DNA from: Sulfitobacter sp. D7
GTDB taxonomy: Bacteria; Pseudomonadota; Alphaproteobacteria; Rhodobacterales; Rhodobacteraceae
Direction of reading: 5' to 3'
DNA: 64,000 nt
Assembly (NCBI RefSeq): GCF_003611275.1
Contig: NZ_CP020694.1
Coordinates: 2,790,001 to 2,854,000, forward strand
Part shown: positions 28,745-40,263 of the stretch, piece by piece
How positions within the stretch are numbered: position 1 is the stretch's first letter
Layout of the letters: each line of letters begins with the position of its first letter
The notes under the pieces: model-generated
What the model was told of the DNA's origin: nothing
Seen by the model: only the letters and a program-made list of their open reading frames with translations
Database searches by the model: none
Translations under genes and position numbers: made by a program

Positions 28745-29807
28745 GCCACTGCAAACCGGCGCCACCATCGGCATTCTGGGCGGCGGTCAACTGGGGCGCA
28801 TGCTCTCGGTCGCCGCCGCGCGGCTTGGCTTTCGCACCCATATCTTTGAGCCGGGCGCCAACCCGCCCGCCGCCGATGTGGCCCATGCGGTGACCACCGC
28901 AGGCTATGACGACCACAGCGCGCTAGAGGCTTTCGCCCGCGCCTGTGACATCGTCACTTTCGAGTTTGAGAACATCCCAACCGAGGCGCTCGACGTGGTT
29001 GAGGCGATCACCCCGCTCCGTCCGGGCCGCGAAGCCCTGCGCATTTCCCAAGACCGGCTGACCGAGAAGACCTTCCTCGGTGACCTTGGTTTGCGGGTGG
29101 CGCCTTTTGCCGATGTCACCGACGCCGCGACTTTGAAGGCCGCCGTGGCGCAGATCGGCACGCCCGCAATCCTCAAGACCCGACGTTTCGGCTATGACGG
29201 CAAGGGCCAAGCGCGGCTGAAAGACGATACCGACCTCGACACCGCTTGGGCCGAGATGAACGGCGCGCCTTCGGTGCTCGAAGGGTTCGTGAATTTTAGC
29301 GCCGAGATTTCCGTCATCGCCGCGCGCAGCGCCACGGGCGAAGTCGCCTGTTTCGATCCCGGTGAGAACGTCCACCGCGATGGCATCCTGCACACCACCA
29401 CCGTCCCGGCAAAGATCAGCAACGCGCAGCGCACCGATGCGGTTTTTCTGGCCGGTCGGGTGCTTAACGCGCTTGAGTATGTCGGCGTCATGGGGGTTGA
29501 GCTTTTCGTCACCCCGCAGGGGCTGATCGTGAACGAAATCGCCCCACGGGTGCATAACTCGGGCCATTGGACCCAGAATGGCTGCGCGATCGACCAGTTC
29601 GAGCAGCACATCCGCGCCGTCGCGGGCTGGCCCTTGGGCGATGGTCAGCGCTATGCGGATGTGGTGATGACCAACCTCATCGGTGACGATATGGACCGCG
29701 TGCCAGAGCTTGCCCGCGCGCGCGACACAGCGCTGCATCTCTACGGCAAGGCCGAGGTGAAACCGGGCCGCAAGATGGGCCATGTGAACCAGATCATTCA
29801 CGCCTGA
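28737..29807 (+). CDS. purK: 5-(carboxyamino)imidazole ribonucleotide synthase
   Basis: ATP-grasp enzyme of 356 residues that carboxylates AIR with bicarbonate and ATP to N5-CAIR, feeding PurE. It begins with the glycine-rich [11 protein letters not shown], has FEFENIP in the first domain, the ATP-grasp segment [13 protein letters not shown] and the metal-binding [15 protein letters not shown]. The start lies inside the end of purE; longer readings upstream are in-frame shadow. It ends two bases from the stop of the convergent phnM gene. Confidence 0.97.
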   Translation: MTEPLQTGATIGILGGGQLGRMLSVAAARLGFRTHIFEPGANPPAADVAHAVTTAGYDDHSALEAFARACDIVTFEFENIPTEALDVVEAITPLRPGREALRISQDRLTEKTFLGDLGLRVAPFADVTDAATLKAAVAQIGTPAILKTRRFGYDGKGQARLKDDTDLDTAWAEMNGAPSVLEGFVNFSAEISVIAARSATGEVACFDPGENVHRDGILHTTTVPAKISNAQRTDAVFLAGRVLNALEYVGVMGVELFVTPQGLIVNEIAPRVHNSGHWTQNGCAIDQFEQHIRAVAGWPLGDGQRYADVVMTNLIGDDMDRVPELARARDTALHLYGKAEVKPGRKMGHVNQIIHA

Positions 29808-29809
29808 GG

Positions 29810-30952
29810 TCAGGCGACGAAACGCTCCGCAACCGCGCCGGACATGAAGCTTACCCGCCCCGCCACGAAAGTGGCGGCGACGCGGCCTGTGGCCTTGTCC
29901 AACACAACGATATCGGCGCGCTTGCCCGGCGCCAGCGTGCCACGATCGGTAAGCCCTAGCACCTGCGCCGGCCCGGATGAGACCAGCGCCCATGCCCCCG
30001 CAAGGTCGAGCAGCCCGCTTTGCGCCAGCATGAGGGCGGCACGGCGCGGCGAAGGGTAATGGTAGTCTGACGCCAAGGCGTGACACAGCCCCATGCTGAT
30101 CAGGTCCAGCGCCGACAGATTGCCGTTATGCGACCCGCCGCGCACCACATTGGGCGCGCCCATGATCACCGCATCGCCCGCCCCATGCGCGGCCTCGGCG
30201 GCCTCCTGCGTTTCGGGGAATTCTGCCAGTGTCACACCCCGCGCCCGCCACAGACCGCGCCCCTCGGCGGTCTGATCATCATGGCTGCCCATCTTGACCC
30301 CGCGCTGCGCCAGTTCTGCGCACAGTCGATCCAAGGCCGCTGGCACCTCATCGCGCCGAGCGTGCATCTCCTGCATCTGCGCCAGATGGCTCTCGGGGCT
30401 ACGCCCGGCCTTCAGCGCCTGCCCCACCAGCCGTTTCGGCATCCTACCCGCCGCCAAGCGGTCATGCGGCAAGTGATCGTTGAACACCACATAGCCCACG
30501 CCCCACTCCGCCATACGCCGCGGCAGACTGTCGTAGAGGTCGAGAATATGGGTCTCAAAGCGCAACTGCGGGCGGATATCAGTGACCAATTCCGGCGCCG
30601 TGTCGCGGATGCCGCTAAAGACCTGATCGGCAAATCCCAGCCCCCGCAGGCCGCCTTCCCAGCTGACGAACTGGGCCAAAACAGCCGTGGTCATGCCGTT
30701 GGCCGCCAGTTCCGCCTCTGCGGCGACCAGCCCTTCGGAAAGCTGCTTCATCGCCCCGCGGCGCGGTGCCAAATGCCGCTCGAACGCATCGCCATGCAGA
30801 TCGACAATCCCCGGCAGCACTTGGAAGCCGGTTAAATCAACGCTCCGCCCCACCGGGCGGTCATTAATCACCCCCTCGGCAAAAGACAGCGGCGCGCGGC
30901 TAAGCCCTTCGGGATGCAGGACCTCTGCGTTCATCAGGTCAAGGTTTGGCAT
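29810..30952 (-). CDS. phnM: PhnM-type alpha-D-ribose 1-methylphosphonate 5-triphosphate diphosphatase
   Basis: Amidohydrolase-fold enzyme of the carbon-phosphorus lyase pathway, here 380 residues. The metal motif has the PhnM form [13 protein letters not shown], later residues include [17 protein letters not shown] and ASDYHYPSP, and the C terminus has [10 protein letters not shown]. The remaining phn genes are not in this window, so PhnM is detached from its usual operon; it may serve a distant C-P lyase cluster or act on another substrate. A GGGAGGGG ribosome site precedes the ATG. The start overlaps the end of the upstream lipase gene by 14 bases. Confidence 0.85.
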   Translation of the reverse strand: MPNLDLMNAEVLHPEGLSRAPLSFAEGVINDRPVGRSVDLTGFQVLPGIVDLHGDAFERHLAPRRGAMKQLSEGLVAAEAELAANGMTTAVLAQFVSWEGGLRGLGFADQVFSGIRDTAPELVTDIRPQLRFETHILDLYDSLPRRMAEWGVGYVVFNDHLPHDRLAAGRMPKRLVGQALKAGRSPESHLAQMQEMHARRDEVPAALDRLCAELAQRGVKMGSHDDQTAEGRGLWRARGVTLAEFPETQEAAEAAHGAGDAVIMGAPNVVRGGSHNGNLSALDLISMGLCHALASDYHYPSPRRAALMLAQSGLLDLAGAWALVSSGPAQVLGLTDRGTLAPGKRADIVVLDKATGRVAATFVAGRVSFMSGAVAERFVA

Positions 30953-31739
30953 CGTCCCCTCCCAACCCCGGCAGGCACCCGCCTTCGGGGCAGCCAATCG
31001 CGTTCAATACGCCATCGATAAAGGTCATCGACCGGTCAAAACTGCCGGTTCTCAAAAACGCCATGGTCTGGGCGATAACGCGCGGGTTGTTCATCATGAA
31101 AGTGTGGGTCACGGGCAAAACGATATGCTCTTTCATCCCCGCCACACGGGTCGACGCGACCGAGACCTTCCCGTCATCCGGACCCGGCAAAAGGCTTGAG
31201 AAATACGGGTTTAGAGACTGTGACCCCGCGATCACGCCCAACTCAAACGGCACAGGCGGCAATTGGTTCGGGAGCGCCCCATCCCCGGTGCCGATCTCGG
31301 CCCCGGCCGGGCCGTTCAACCACTCAAAGGCGGGGTTCTCGACCAACTCGTCGACCACTTCGCTGCCGTGATTGGGCGGCCCCAGCATCACCACGCGGCC
31401 GACACGGTCGGCGCCAGCCTCTGCCACCCATTTGCGCACCAGAATACCACCCATAGAATGGGTCACGAAATCAATCTGCGCGGTGTCACAAGCGGCAACA
31501 GCCTGTGGCAAGGTCTGCTTGGTCAACTCTGCGATATTGGCTTCGGTCGAGGGATAGCCGGGGCGCACCACGCGGTATCCTTCGGCGGCCAAGGCGGCTT
31601 CCATAACAGCGAAAGACATCTCGGTTCGTGCCAGCCCATGCAGCAATACAACACAGCGGCCCGCAGCCGTTTCAGCCGCCGCAGGCAAAGGGATTGTCAG
31701 CCAAATCGCGGCGATCAGCAAGGTGAGAGGTTTCATCAT
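30939..31739 (-). CDS. Secreted lipase-like alpha/beta hydrolase
   Basis: A 266-residue protein with a cleavable signal peptide (hydrophobic stretch about residues 5-20, cleavage likely after AAAE-type residues near 22) and the oxyanion/nucleophile pattern of triacylglycerol lipases or palmitoyl-thioesterase-like hydrolases: [22 protein letters not shown] with the serine at 95, [10 protein letters not shown], and histidine in VTHTFMMN. It is probably periplasmic or exported. Its reading frame overlaps the start of phnM. Two ATGs adjoin at the start. Confidence 0.85.
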   Translation of the reverse strand: MMKPLTLLIAAIWLTIPLPAAAETAAGRCVVLLHGLARTEMSFAVMEAALAAEGYRVVRPGYPSTEANIAELTKQTLPQAVAACDTAQIDFVTHSMGGILVRKWVAEAGADRVGRVVMLGPPNHGSEVVDELVENPAFEWLNGPAGAEIGTGDGALPNQLPPVPFELGVIAGSQSLNPYFSSLLPGPDDGKVSVASTRVAGMKEHIVLPVTHTFMMNNPRVIAQTMAFLRTGSFDRSMTFIDGVLNAIGCPEGGCLPGLGGDDAKP

Positions 31740-31802
31740 GCCCTCCAGATAGACTGATTGGCGGGACTGTGAAATGGTCTTGCCGCGTTACCTGACGAAA
31801 GT

Positions 31803-32267
31803 ATGCCGATGCCCCGCCCCTGCCCCCGATTAGCCGCCCGCGCTGTCTTGTTGCACGAGGACCGCCTCCTGCTGGTCAATGCCTATGCCGACAATCGACT
31901 GGGTTTGATGTGCGCCCCCGGCGGTGGAGTAGAGGCCGGCGCCTCCGTGCCCGACAACCTGCGCCGCGAAGTGTTCGAAGAGACGGGCCTGACAATCTCG
32001 GTCGGCGCCCCCTGTCTGGTCAACGAATTTCACGACCCCAGCGGCGATTTTCATCAGGTGGATATCTATTTCAGGTGCCATATCATCGGCCCCGCCCAGA
32101 TCGCATCAGACTGGAAGGATCACGAAGCCATCGTCACCCGACATCAATGGGTCACCAAATCCGAATTGGCGCAGATTCCACACAAGCCCGGCAGCCTTGG
32201 CGCGGTCGCCTTTGGTCCGGCGGAGGCGGCGATCACCTACGATCCGTTGGAGCCGATCTTGCGCTGA
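31803..32267 (+). CDS. Nudix hydrolase
   Basis: A 154-residue hydrolase of nucleoside diphosphate-linked compounds. The Nudix box runs through PGGGVEAGASVPDNL and RREVFEETGL; its metal-binding REVFEE half is intact, but the first glutamate of the consensus (G-x5-E) is alanine. Such variants can still be active. No second domain is evident. It is divergent from the lipase gene and its 3' end overlaps the convergent DMT gene by 35 bases. Confidence 0.9.
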   Translation: MPMPRPCPRLAARAVLLHEDRLLLVNAYADNRLGLMCAPGGGVEAGASVPDNLRREVFEETGLTISVGAPCLVNEFHDPSGDFHQVDIYFRCHIIGPAQIASDWKDHEAIVTRHQWVTKSELAQIPHKPGSLGAVAFGPAEAAITYDPLEPILR

Positions 32268-33087
32268 TCGCCCAAGCAATCCCGCCCAGGACCAACGTCG
32301 TTGCGATAATCAGCGTGAGGTTCAGCGGTTCGCCCAAAAGCAGCGCGCCAGCAAGGATGGCGATGATCGGCACGCTAAGCTGTGCCACCGCCGCCGTGCC
32401 ACCGTCGATCCGGGCCAGCACCGCATACCACAATGCGTACCCAAGGCCCGAAGTTACCCCACCGCAAAGCGCGCCCAACAGCAGGCCCGTCATACTGAAA
32501 TGCGACCCTGTCAAAGCAGGCAGGATAAGCATGAAAGGCAGGCAAAGCAGAAAATTCGCCGAAGTCGCTGCTAAGGGATCGCCCGATGTGCGACCAATGA
32601 TCGTATAGGCGGCCCAGCCCATCCCCGCGGCGACCATCAACCCAGCGCCGATGATATCTGTCGAACCCTGCCCATCCGGCCAAAGAACAAGCACCAATCC
32701 GGCGAAGGCCGCGGCGGCGCCTGTGATTTGCCGCGCGGTGGGGGCCGCGCCGGTCATCGCGGCGTAGGTAAACATGGTAATCTGCACGACACCAAAAAGA
32801 ATAAGCGCGCCGAGCCCGGCATCCAACGTTAGATAAGCGAGGCTAAAACCAATCATATAGACAGCAAGGCTGACAGCGCCGCCGATCCTGTTGGCTCGCA
32901 AGAGAGACAGCCGTCCGCCCCGTAGCGCCACCATGACCCCCAAAACCAGAGCACCTGCGGCGACGCGAACAAGCGCAAAGCCCGCAGGATCAATATGCCC
33001 TCCGTCTACCGCCATCCGCGTTAAAATGGAGTTTGCCGCAAAAGCGCACATGGTGAGAGCGGAGAGAAGGAAAAGCTGCATGACCAT
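32233..33087 (-). CDS. DMT-superfamily (EamA) transporter
   Basis: Ten predicted membrane helices in two EamA repeats, 284 residues, as in the drug/metabolite exporters. The repeats begin MQLFLLSALTMCAFAANSIL and, near residue 150, GAGLMVAAGMGWAAYTIIG; the family motif LGYALWYAVLARIDG lies in the second repeat near 220-236. Substrate cannot be inferred. Start assigned to the ATG pair near a GGGGGG stretch; a longer in-frame reading extends upstream over non-hydrophobic sequence. It is convergent with the Nudix gene. Confidence 0.87.
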   Translation of the reverse strand: MVMQLFLLSALTMCAFAANSILTRMAVDGGHIDPAGFALVRVAAGALVLGVMVALRGGRLSLLRANRIGGAVSLAVYMIGFSLAYLTLDAGLGALILFGVVQITMFTYAAMTGAAPTARQITGAAAAFAGLVLVLWPDGQGSTDIIGAGLMVAAGMGWAAYTIIGRTSGDPLAATSANFLLCLPFMLILPALTGSHFSMTGLLLGALCGGVTSGLGYALWYAVLARIDGGTAAVAQLSVPIIAILAGALLLGEPLNLTLIIATTLVLGGIAWAISARSAPTDRR

Positions 33088-33262
33088 TCGCTTAGCCCCC
33101 CTACCCAGCTGCGCCAAGCGCTGATTTTCCTCTACATAGCAATCTAACTGGGTCGTGATGACAAACCCCCTCGATTTGACCAGCGCGATCGGATGAAGCG
33201 ATACAATCAGCGCATCATTCCGACAGGTGAAACCAGATGCCTTTGCTAGGGTCATTCGGGTT

Positions 33263-34018
33263 TCATGTTGCACTGCCTATATTGCCTCCCTCCAAACGCA
33301 CCTCTACCAACGCACCGCGTTCGGCACCGGTCGAAATCAAACGGGCATGTCCGTTATAATTCCCAGCGATTTTTCGAACCAAAGCCAGCCCAAGCCCGGA
33401 GCCTTCCACCTCGTCCCGGGATCGCAACGTGGTCATCGGCTTGAAAACACGCTCGTGAAATCGCGGATGAATCCCCGGCCCATCGTCTGAAACGGTCAAC
33501 ATCAGGGCAGACCCTTCGCGCCATGCCGCCACCTCGACCCTTCCTGAAAACTTATCATGATGCTTGATCGCGTTTCCGATCAATGCCGAAAAGAGCGTGT
33601 GAAGGTCTGCTTCATCAATAAGAAATGAGCCGCAACCAAAGTCATGATCGATCCGGAAACCACTGGACGGACCAATTTCCTTTACCACAGCATCGAATTT
33701 CTCTTGGAGACTAACCTCTTGTATATTCGCCATCTTCCCTGCGCGGGAATACTGCAACAGATCGAACAGCATCCGATCCAAACGCTGCGTATGCCGCTTC
33801 ATCAAAGTAATGGAACTATGCACCGAAGGACTTACCTCAAGCCCAGACTCCTCGATATCCTCGGCAATCCATTCTGGCAGTTCCAATAGCGCGCGGATGG
33901 AACCGCGCAGATCATGGCTTACCAAATGGATAAACTCCTCTGCGTCCGGCGCCGTATTTGGCTGTTTCCCCAAAGGGATTTCAACGTCGAGTGACGAATA
34001 TAGCTGGGGATGGGTCAT
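33263..34018 (-). CDS. Soluble sensor-less histidine kinase
   Basis: A 251-residue cytoplasmic kinase with no membrane segment and no recognisable sensor domain. The phosphoacceptor is histidine 35 in LVSHDLRGSIRAL; the ATP-binding part shows an N box (GNAIKHHDK, N149), DDGPGI and GSGLGLALV. Its catalytic half resembles that of the membrane kinase on the opposite strand; both contain SRDEVEGSGLGLA, so the two look paralogous. It follows the solute-binding protein gene by 70 bases on the same strand. It may compete with or modulate the membrane kinase, an inference from context. Confidence 0.88.
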   Translation of the reverse strand: MTHPQLYSSLDVEIPLGKQPNTAPDAEEFIHLVSHDLRGSIRALLELPEWIAEDIEESGLEVSPSVHSSITLMKRHTQRLDRMLFDLLQYSRAGKMANIQEVSLQEKFDAVVKEIGPSSGFRIDHDFGCGSFLIDEADLHTLFSALIGNAIKHHDKFSGRVEVAAWREGSALMLTVSDDGPGIHPRFHERVFKPMTTLRSRDEVEGSGLGLALVRKIAGNYNGHARLISTGAERGALVEVRLEGGNIGSAT

Positions 34019-34088
34019 ATTACTAACGCCCTACGCTTGACCGTTGGACAGAGCCCCGCACCTGCCGGATCGAAGAGTAAAGCTGCCA

Positions 34089-35552
34089 TTACGTGATATC
34101 CCTCAGCAAACGCCGCGCATTTGGCGGATACTTTCGACGAAGGCGCGCCCATCTTTGTATTTGCCTCTCCCGCCCCGCCCGGCTGGTGATAAGCTGCCAC
34201 TGCTGCGCCACACGGCTCAGGGCTATTTTCGGCGCAACCTCGCCCTGCAGCGCCCGATCCAATCCTCTTCCTAAAGCCTGAAAATACTCAGATTGCCCTT
34301 TTAGGTAGAAATCTGGAATTGCCCCGTCAAGCGACGCGCGATGTACCTTAAGAAACGATTTTGAATAAGCATCTTCTACGCCCGGATCGCTGTAGTGTTC
34401 CTTTCGGTAAGGGTCGAAAAAGCCATCTGCCTGCCGAACGGCCAGTGTCGACATCTCAGGTGTGACGGCAAATAGGGCAAATAAATAGGCGAGTTCCTTC
34501 TGTGCCGATGTTGCGCTGACCACAAAGCTCCACCCCCAGTTGAAATAGGGTGTTGCAAGGAGTTCCCCCCCAACCTTCCCACCGGGCGTCGGGCCGTAAA
34601 TCATCCGCCCTCTCATCAACGACCGGGGAGAATTTAGATATTTCTGCGTACCGCCCCAGCCAATATTGCAATAGACATCGCCTTTCGCGTATCGCGCCCA
34701 GTTTTCAAACAGCCCAAGGCTAGAGGTATCGGGGACGAGGCTGTCTGAAATCGCAATCAATTCCTCCAACGCCGCTACACCCGGGTCTTCAGCGATTTGC
34801 GGGGTCATATCGGGGGACAACGGCCAATACCCTTTGGCGTGAAATCGAATCCACCACTCCCACGCCAGATACCCCGGCGTGCGAAACAACAACCCGCCAT
34901 ATCGACCCGCTTCTGGCGCATGAAAAAAACGTATTTGCCGATCCAGCTCCACCCAAGTCTCTGGCATGGCGAGAGAATAACCAAAACGATCCGCATAGCG
35001 CGCCTGCTCATCCGGATCGTGAAGCATTTCGCGATGGTAAAACATCACATAGGCGTCGCCATCTGTTTGGAAACCATAGTTCTGACCGTCAAACCTATCC
35101 CCTTCCTGATAGAGCATAGGGTCGCGAAATCCCGTCGGCTCATAGCGTGCGGCGTAGTCATCCAAAGCGTGGATTGCCCCTGCGGCAACGAGGTCTGCCA
35201 CCCCAAAGGTCGCAGGCAGGGCAACGTCATATTTCGCCTCCCCAAGTACACTATTTAGCATTAGCTCCGCGTTGATCTGATCGACATGCACCTCTTGAAG
35301 GTCGACTTTCACCCCGGTTCGCTCCGTAAACACCGCCGCGACCGGTTCAAGATTGGCACGTGACCCTTCCGGAAGCAGCACAGAGAGCGTTCTGGCATCT
35401 CCAACCAAACCACGGGCATGCGCGGCCACTTTTATATCAATCGTCTCCCCAAATACCGGACCGGCGATAAGCGTGCTAAGACCGGCACCCAGGCCGATAG
35501 AGAACCTTCGCCTTGTCAACCTGCGCCCGCCTAACACACTGCAATCCTCCAA
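34089..35552 (-). CDS. Tat-exported extracellular solute-binding protein
   Basis: A 487-residue family 1 type periplasmic binding protein. The N terminus has a twin-arginine signal (TRRRFSIGLGAG, arginines 14-16) with a hydrophobic core to about residue 35, followed by the mature binding domain: LSVLLPEGSRANLEP, the NWARYAKGDVYCNIGWGG segment and GWSFVVSATSAQKELAYLF in the second lobe. No ABC permease or ATPase gene is nearby; the neighbours are two histidine kinases and a response regulator, so it may be a ligand sensor rather than a transport component. Sugars or polyols are common for this family; the ligand is unknown. Confidence 0.85.
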   Translation of the reverse strand: MEDCSVLGGRRLTRRRFSIGLGAGLSTLIAGPVFGETIDIKVAAHARGLVGDARTLSVLLPEGSRANLEPVAAVFTERTGVKVDLQEVHVDQINAELMLNSVLGEAKYDVALPATFGVADLVAAGAIHALDDYAARYEPTGFRDPMLYQEGDRFDGQNYGFQTDGDAYVMFYHREMLHDPDEQARYADRFGYSLAMPETWVELDRQIRFFHAPEAGRYGGLLFRTPGYLAWEWWIRFHAKGYWPLSPDMTPQIAEDPGVAALEELIAISDSLVPDTSSLGLFENWARYAKGDVYCNIGWGGTQKYLNSPRSLMRGRMIYGPTPGGKVGGELLATPYFNWGWSFVVSATSAQKELAYLFALFAVTPEMSTLAVRQADGFFDPYRKEHYSDPGVEDAYSKSFLKVHRASLDGAIPDFYLKGQSEYFQALGRGLDRALQGEVAPKIALSRVAQQWQLITSRAGRERQIQRWARLRRKYPPNARRLLRDIT

Positions 35553-35650
35553 TCAGCGGGAGGAGGGTGCCCCCCTCTCGCTTTGATGAACCCGGTTTTA
35601 GAGCCGTGGCGATTAACATTGCGTTAATTGGTCCCAGCTATTTAGTCAGC

Positions 35651-37636
35651 ATGGTTACGATGCATCCCCCATGGTCGCTGCGGCAGTTTCTCGGCAGTCG
35701 TATCAGCACCCGCCTAAGGGCAGCGCTCCTTCTCGTGGCGGCCATTATTGGCGTTGCGGGATGGGCTGCTACGGGTCAGATGCGATCTGTGCTGGTCAGT
35801 CACGCTCATTTGAGCCAATCGGCCCTTCCTACGTTGGCTATTTCCCAGCAAATTGAGCGGTCCTTGAACGGTGTATTCCTTTCGATTGAGCAGCTTAATC
35901 AATTAGATACCTCCGTGTCGCCAGATACGCTCGGGAAAGACATCACAACAAAAATCGACAAAACTTTTGAGCTTTTAGAAAATCTGAAGACAATGGAGAT
36001 CGCGCTCCCGCTGGCAGCGCGGCTGGAGGGACGGCTGCATATGGCGCGGCGGGCATCTGATGCGACAGTTTTCAGCCTTCAGGAAATGCGGCGCGCCGAG
36101 GGCCAGATCCTCACAACGCTTGATCTTGTCGAGCAAATCCAAGTACAGAATCATACTATTATTGATGAGTTAGCCTACCGACTTTCACGGCAAACCGAAG
36201 CCCTGCTGAGTGAAGTCTCAGGAAGCTTTGCATCCGGTGATGTAGCCTCAGAAAATCGCCCTTCAGGCTTTCCCGACATGTTGTTGAGCGCAATTAATCT
36301 CAATGACATTCGGCTAAGTCTCGACACGCTTATTAACATCATCAACTCACAAGGACTACAGAACCAACTCCTTCAACTTGAGCGCGCACGGCTTCTTGTC
36401 GAAGAACATTTCCAGGATGCCATCACCCGGTTACCGCGCATTCATGAAGCAGCCAGTAGACGGTCGCTGGCCCGCCAAATCGACGCGCTGCGCGACGTGC
36501 TGCTTGATCCCAAAAAGGGCTTCTTCGCGCATTCAACGGCACGTCTGCAGTTTCACGAGAGCGTTCAAAGGCTACAAGCCGAACACCTGCCCATGATCGT
36601 GGGGATTTCGGACATATCCTCCGATCTTACTCAGAACACTTTGCGGCGGGTGGATCTCGCGACAGATGAGCTGCGCGACACCATCCATCGGGTCATATGG
36701 ACTGTTGGCCTTACCGTTGGAAGCGCGCTTCTCGTGATTGCCCTTACCAACGGCTTTGTTGTTGAGCGGCAGTTTAACCGTCGCATCAATCGATTGACCA
36801 ATTCCGTCACGGCTATCGCTCAGGGTGACCTTGATCACCCCGTCACCGTGCGAGGGCAGGACGAACTAGGAGAGATGGCACGTGCATTAGTTGTGTTCCG
36901 CACAACTGCGGAAGAGTTGCGGCGCTCGAACATTGAGCTCGAGAAATTCGCCTATGTGGCCGCCCACGACCTGCGATCTCCCCTCCGTGCGGTGCATGAA
37001 CTAAGCCTTTGGGTCCTTGAGGATGAGGAAAATGCGCTGAGTGCGGAAAGCCGAAGCTATTTGCTTATGTCACAACAACGGATCGATCGGCTCAACCGCC
37101 TTCTTAACGATCTTTTGGACTACGCCCGGGCGGGACAGGACCAACCCGCGCCAGAGCCGGTGCACCTTGCCCGATTGGTGGCAGACCTTGCCCGATATAC
37201 CGACACCGAGGGTCGGTTCAAAATTAGCTTTGCCGGGACAAACCAGATCATCGACGTACAGCTTACGCCGTTGCAGCAGATTTTGGGCAACCTGATCTCA
37301 AATGCAATCAAACACCATGACCGGGATCATGGCACCATCCATGTTAATGCCGAGTTGCAGCAGGACCGTGTTGTTCTAAGCGTGCGCGATGACGGGCCTG
37401 GAATAGAACTTCGGCACCAAGAGAAGATATTTGAACTGTTTCAAACACTTAAATCTCGTGATGAGGTTGAAGGGAGCGGCTTGGGCCTCGCCATCGTAAG
37501 CAAGCTTGCGTCTCACCAGAAAGGGAAGATCACGCTGGTCTCCGACCCCAACAAAAAGCGCGGATCGACCTTTGTTGTGGAGCTTCCATTGGCAACGCAA
37601 ACGCACCGCAATCTGGCCGTGGCGGCGGCGGCGTGA
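35651..37636 (+). CDS. Membrane sensor histidine kinase with large periplasmic domain
   Basis: About 661 residues: TM1 at 22-40, a helical periplasmic region of roughly 300 residues (41-345), TM2 at about 347-371, HAMP at 372-425, a phytochrome-kinase-like dimerisation domain with histidine 439 in FAYVAAHDLRSPLR, then an ATPase domain with N551, DDGPG at 580-584 and GSGLGLA at 608-614. The periplasmic helices resemble sensor folds that bind a partner protein, in keeping with the divergent binding-protein gene 98 bases away. No good ribosome site precedes either candidate ATG (35651, 35660). The response regulator follows 23 bases later. Confidence 0.9.
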   Translation: MVTMHPPWSLRQFLGSRISTRLRAALLLVAAIIGVAGWAATGQMRSVLVSHAHLSQSALPTLAISQQIERSLNGVFLSIEQLNQLDTSVSPDTLGKDITTKIDKTFELLENLKTMEIALPLAARLEGRLHMARRASDATVFSLQEMRRAEGQILTTLDLVEQIQVQNHTIIDELAYRLSRQTEALLSEVSGSFASGDVASENRPSGFPDMLLSAINLNDIRLSLDTLINIINSQGLQNQLLQLERARLLVEEHFQDAITRLPRIHEAASRRSLARQIDALRDVLLDPKKGFFAHSTARLQFHESVQRLQAEHLPMIVGISDISSDLTQNTLRRVDLATDELRDTIHRVIWTVGLTVGSALLVIALTNGFVVERQFNRRINRLTNSVTAIAQGDLDHPVTVRGQDELGEMARALVVFRTTAEELRRSNIELEKFAYVAAHDLRSPLRAVHELSLWVLEDEENALSAESRSYLLMSQQRIDRLNRLLNDLLDYARAGQDQPAPEPVHLARLVADLARYTDTEGRFKISFAGTNQIIDVQLTPLQQILGNLISNAIKHHDRDHGTIHVNAELQQDRVVLSVRDDGPGIELRHQEKIFELFQTLKSRDEVEGSGLGLAIVSKLASHQKGKITLVSDPNKKRGSTFVVELPLATQTHRNLAVAAAA

Positions 37637-37659
37637 CCCAAGCCGAAAAGGAATATTGG

Positions 37660-38088
37660 ATGAAAACGACGCCCGCGAAATTTCTTATCGTAGACGATGA
37701 CAAAGTCAGCGTGATGGCCATGCAACGGGCGATGCGCAAGTTGAAGATCGTCAACGAAACGGCGGTTTGTCACGACGGGCAACATGCGCTCGAATTTTTA
37801 GCGGAGGAGGTGAAGCGGCATGGGCGATTGCCGCCCTATATCGTCACACTTGACCTCAACATGCCGCGCATGGGCGGGCTTGAGTTCTTGGAAGTTGTCC
37901 GAGCCGATCCGGCGTTGGAGCGGATGGTGGTTTTTGTCTTCACCACCTCCGATATGCCCACGGACGTGCAATCCGCCTATAGCAAGAATGTCGCGGGCTA
38001 TATCGTGAAGGAGAACCCGTCAGAGACCTTTGCCAATGCGCTTGGCATGCTCAATGCCTATTCGCGGATCGTAGAACTGCCAGCTTGA
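37660..38088 (+). CDS. Single-domain response regulator
   Basis: A 142-residue receiver of the type found next to phytochrome-like kinases (Rcp1-like), with no output domain. The acidic pocket is D12-D13, the phosphoacceptor D65 in VTLDLNMPR, the switch threonine near 95 in VFTTSD and the lysine 117 in YIVKENP. AAAAGGA precedes the chosen ATG. It follows the membrane kinase in the same operon. Lacking a DNA-binding domain, it must act by protein contact or as a phosphorelay intermediate. Confidence 0.92.
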   Translation: MKTTPAKFLIVDDDKVSVMAMQRAMRKLKIVNETAVCHDGQHALEFLAEEVKRHGRLPPYIVTLDLNMPRMGGLEFLEVVRADPALERMVVFVFTTSDMPTDVQSAYSKNVAGYIVKENPSETFANALGMLNAYSRIVELPA

Positions 38089-38146
38089 TCACCATGACAA
38101 TCAGATAAAGGGCCATCGAACCCGGATAGTCGCTGCCTTTAAACGG

Positions 38147-38175
38147 AAAGAGGCGCGCCATTGCTGGCACGCCTC
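38147..38175 (-). terminator. Probable terminator of groESL
   Basis: GAGGCG and CGCCTC plus an inner GCC/GGC pair around a six-base loop, with one mismatch, followed on the minus strand by TTTCCGTTT. It lies about 26 bases after the groEL stop. Confidence 0.65.
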
Positions 38176-38200
38176 CTGAACTTTAGCCAATAGGGCTGGC

Positions 38201-39883
<1,683 letters not shown>

Positions 39884-39908
39884 TCAGAGGGTCGGCAAGC
39901 CGGGTGGC

Positions 39909-40196
39909 TTACGCGATGATCCCCATGATGTCGCTTTCTTTCATCATCAGCATTTCTTCGCCGTCGACGGTGACCTCTGTGCCGGACCATTTGCCGAACA
40001 GGATTTTGTCGCCGGGTGCGACGGCCATTTCGATCAACTCGCCGTTGTCTTTACGTGCGCCGGTGCCCACGGCAACAACTTCACCCTCGGAAGGCTTTTC
40101 TTTGGCGGAATCAGGAATGATCAACCCGCCGGCGGTTTTTTCTTCGCTTTCGGTACGCTTTACCAGCACACGGTCATGAAGCGGTTTCAATGCCAT
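39909..40196 (-). CDS. groES: Co-chaperonin GroES
   Basis: Heptameric cap for GroEL, 95 residues. The start [10 protein letters not shown], the mobile loop region [17 protein letters not shown] and the C-terminal [16 protein letters not shown] are all standard. AAGGAGC sits about five bases ahead of the ATG. First gene of the operon, with CIRCE and a promoter within 130 bases upstream. Confidence 0.98.
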   Translation of the reverse strand: MALKPLHDRVLVKRTESEEKTAGGLIIPDSAKEKPSEGEVVAVGTGARKDNGELIEMAVAPGDKILFGKWSGTEVTVDGEEMLMMKESDIMGIIA

Positions 40197-40263
40197 CTTT
40201 GCAGCTCCTTAAGGCTCAAAGTTACTCTTCCAAGCCACCCCCTCCGGGCGAGGGGTGCAGCCG

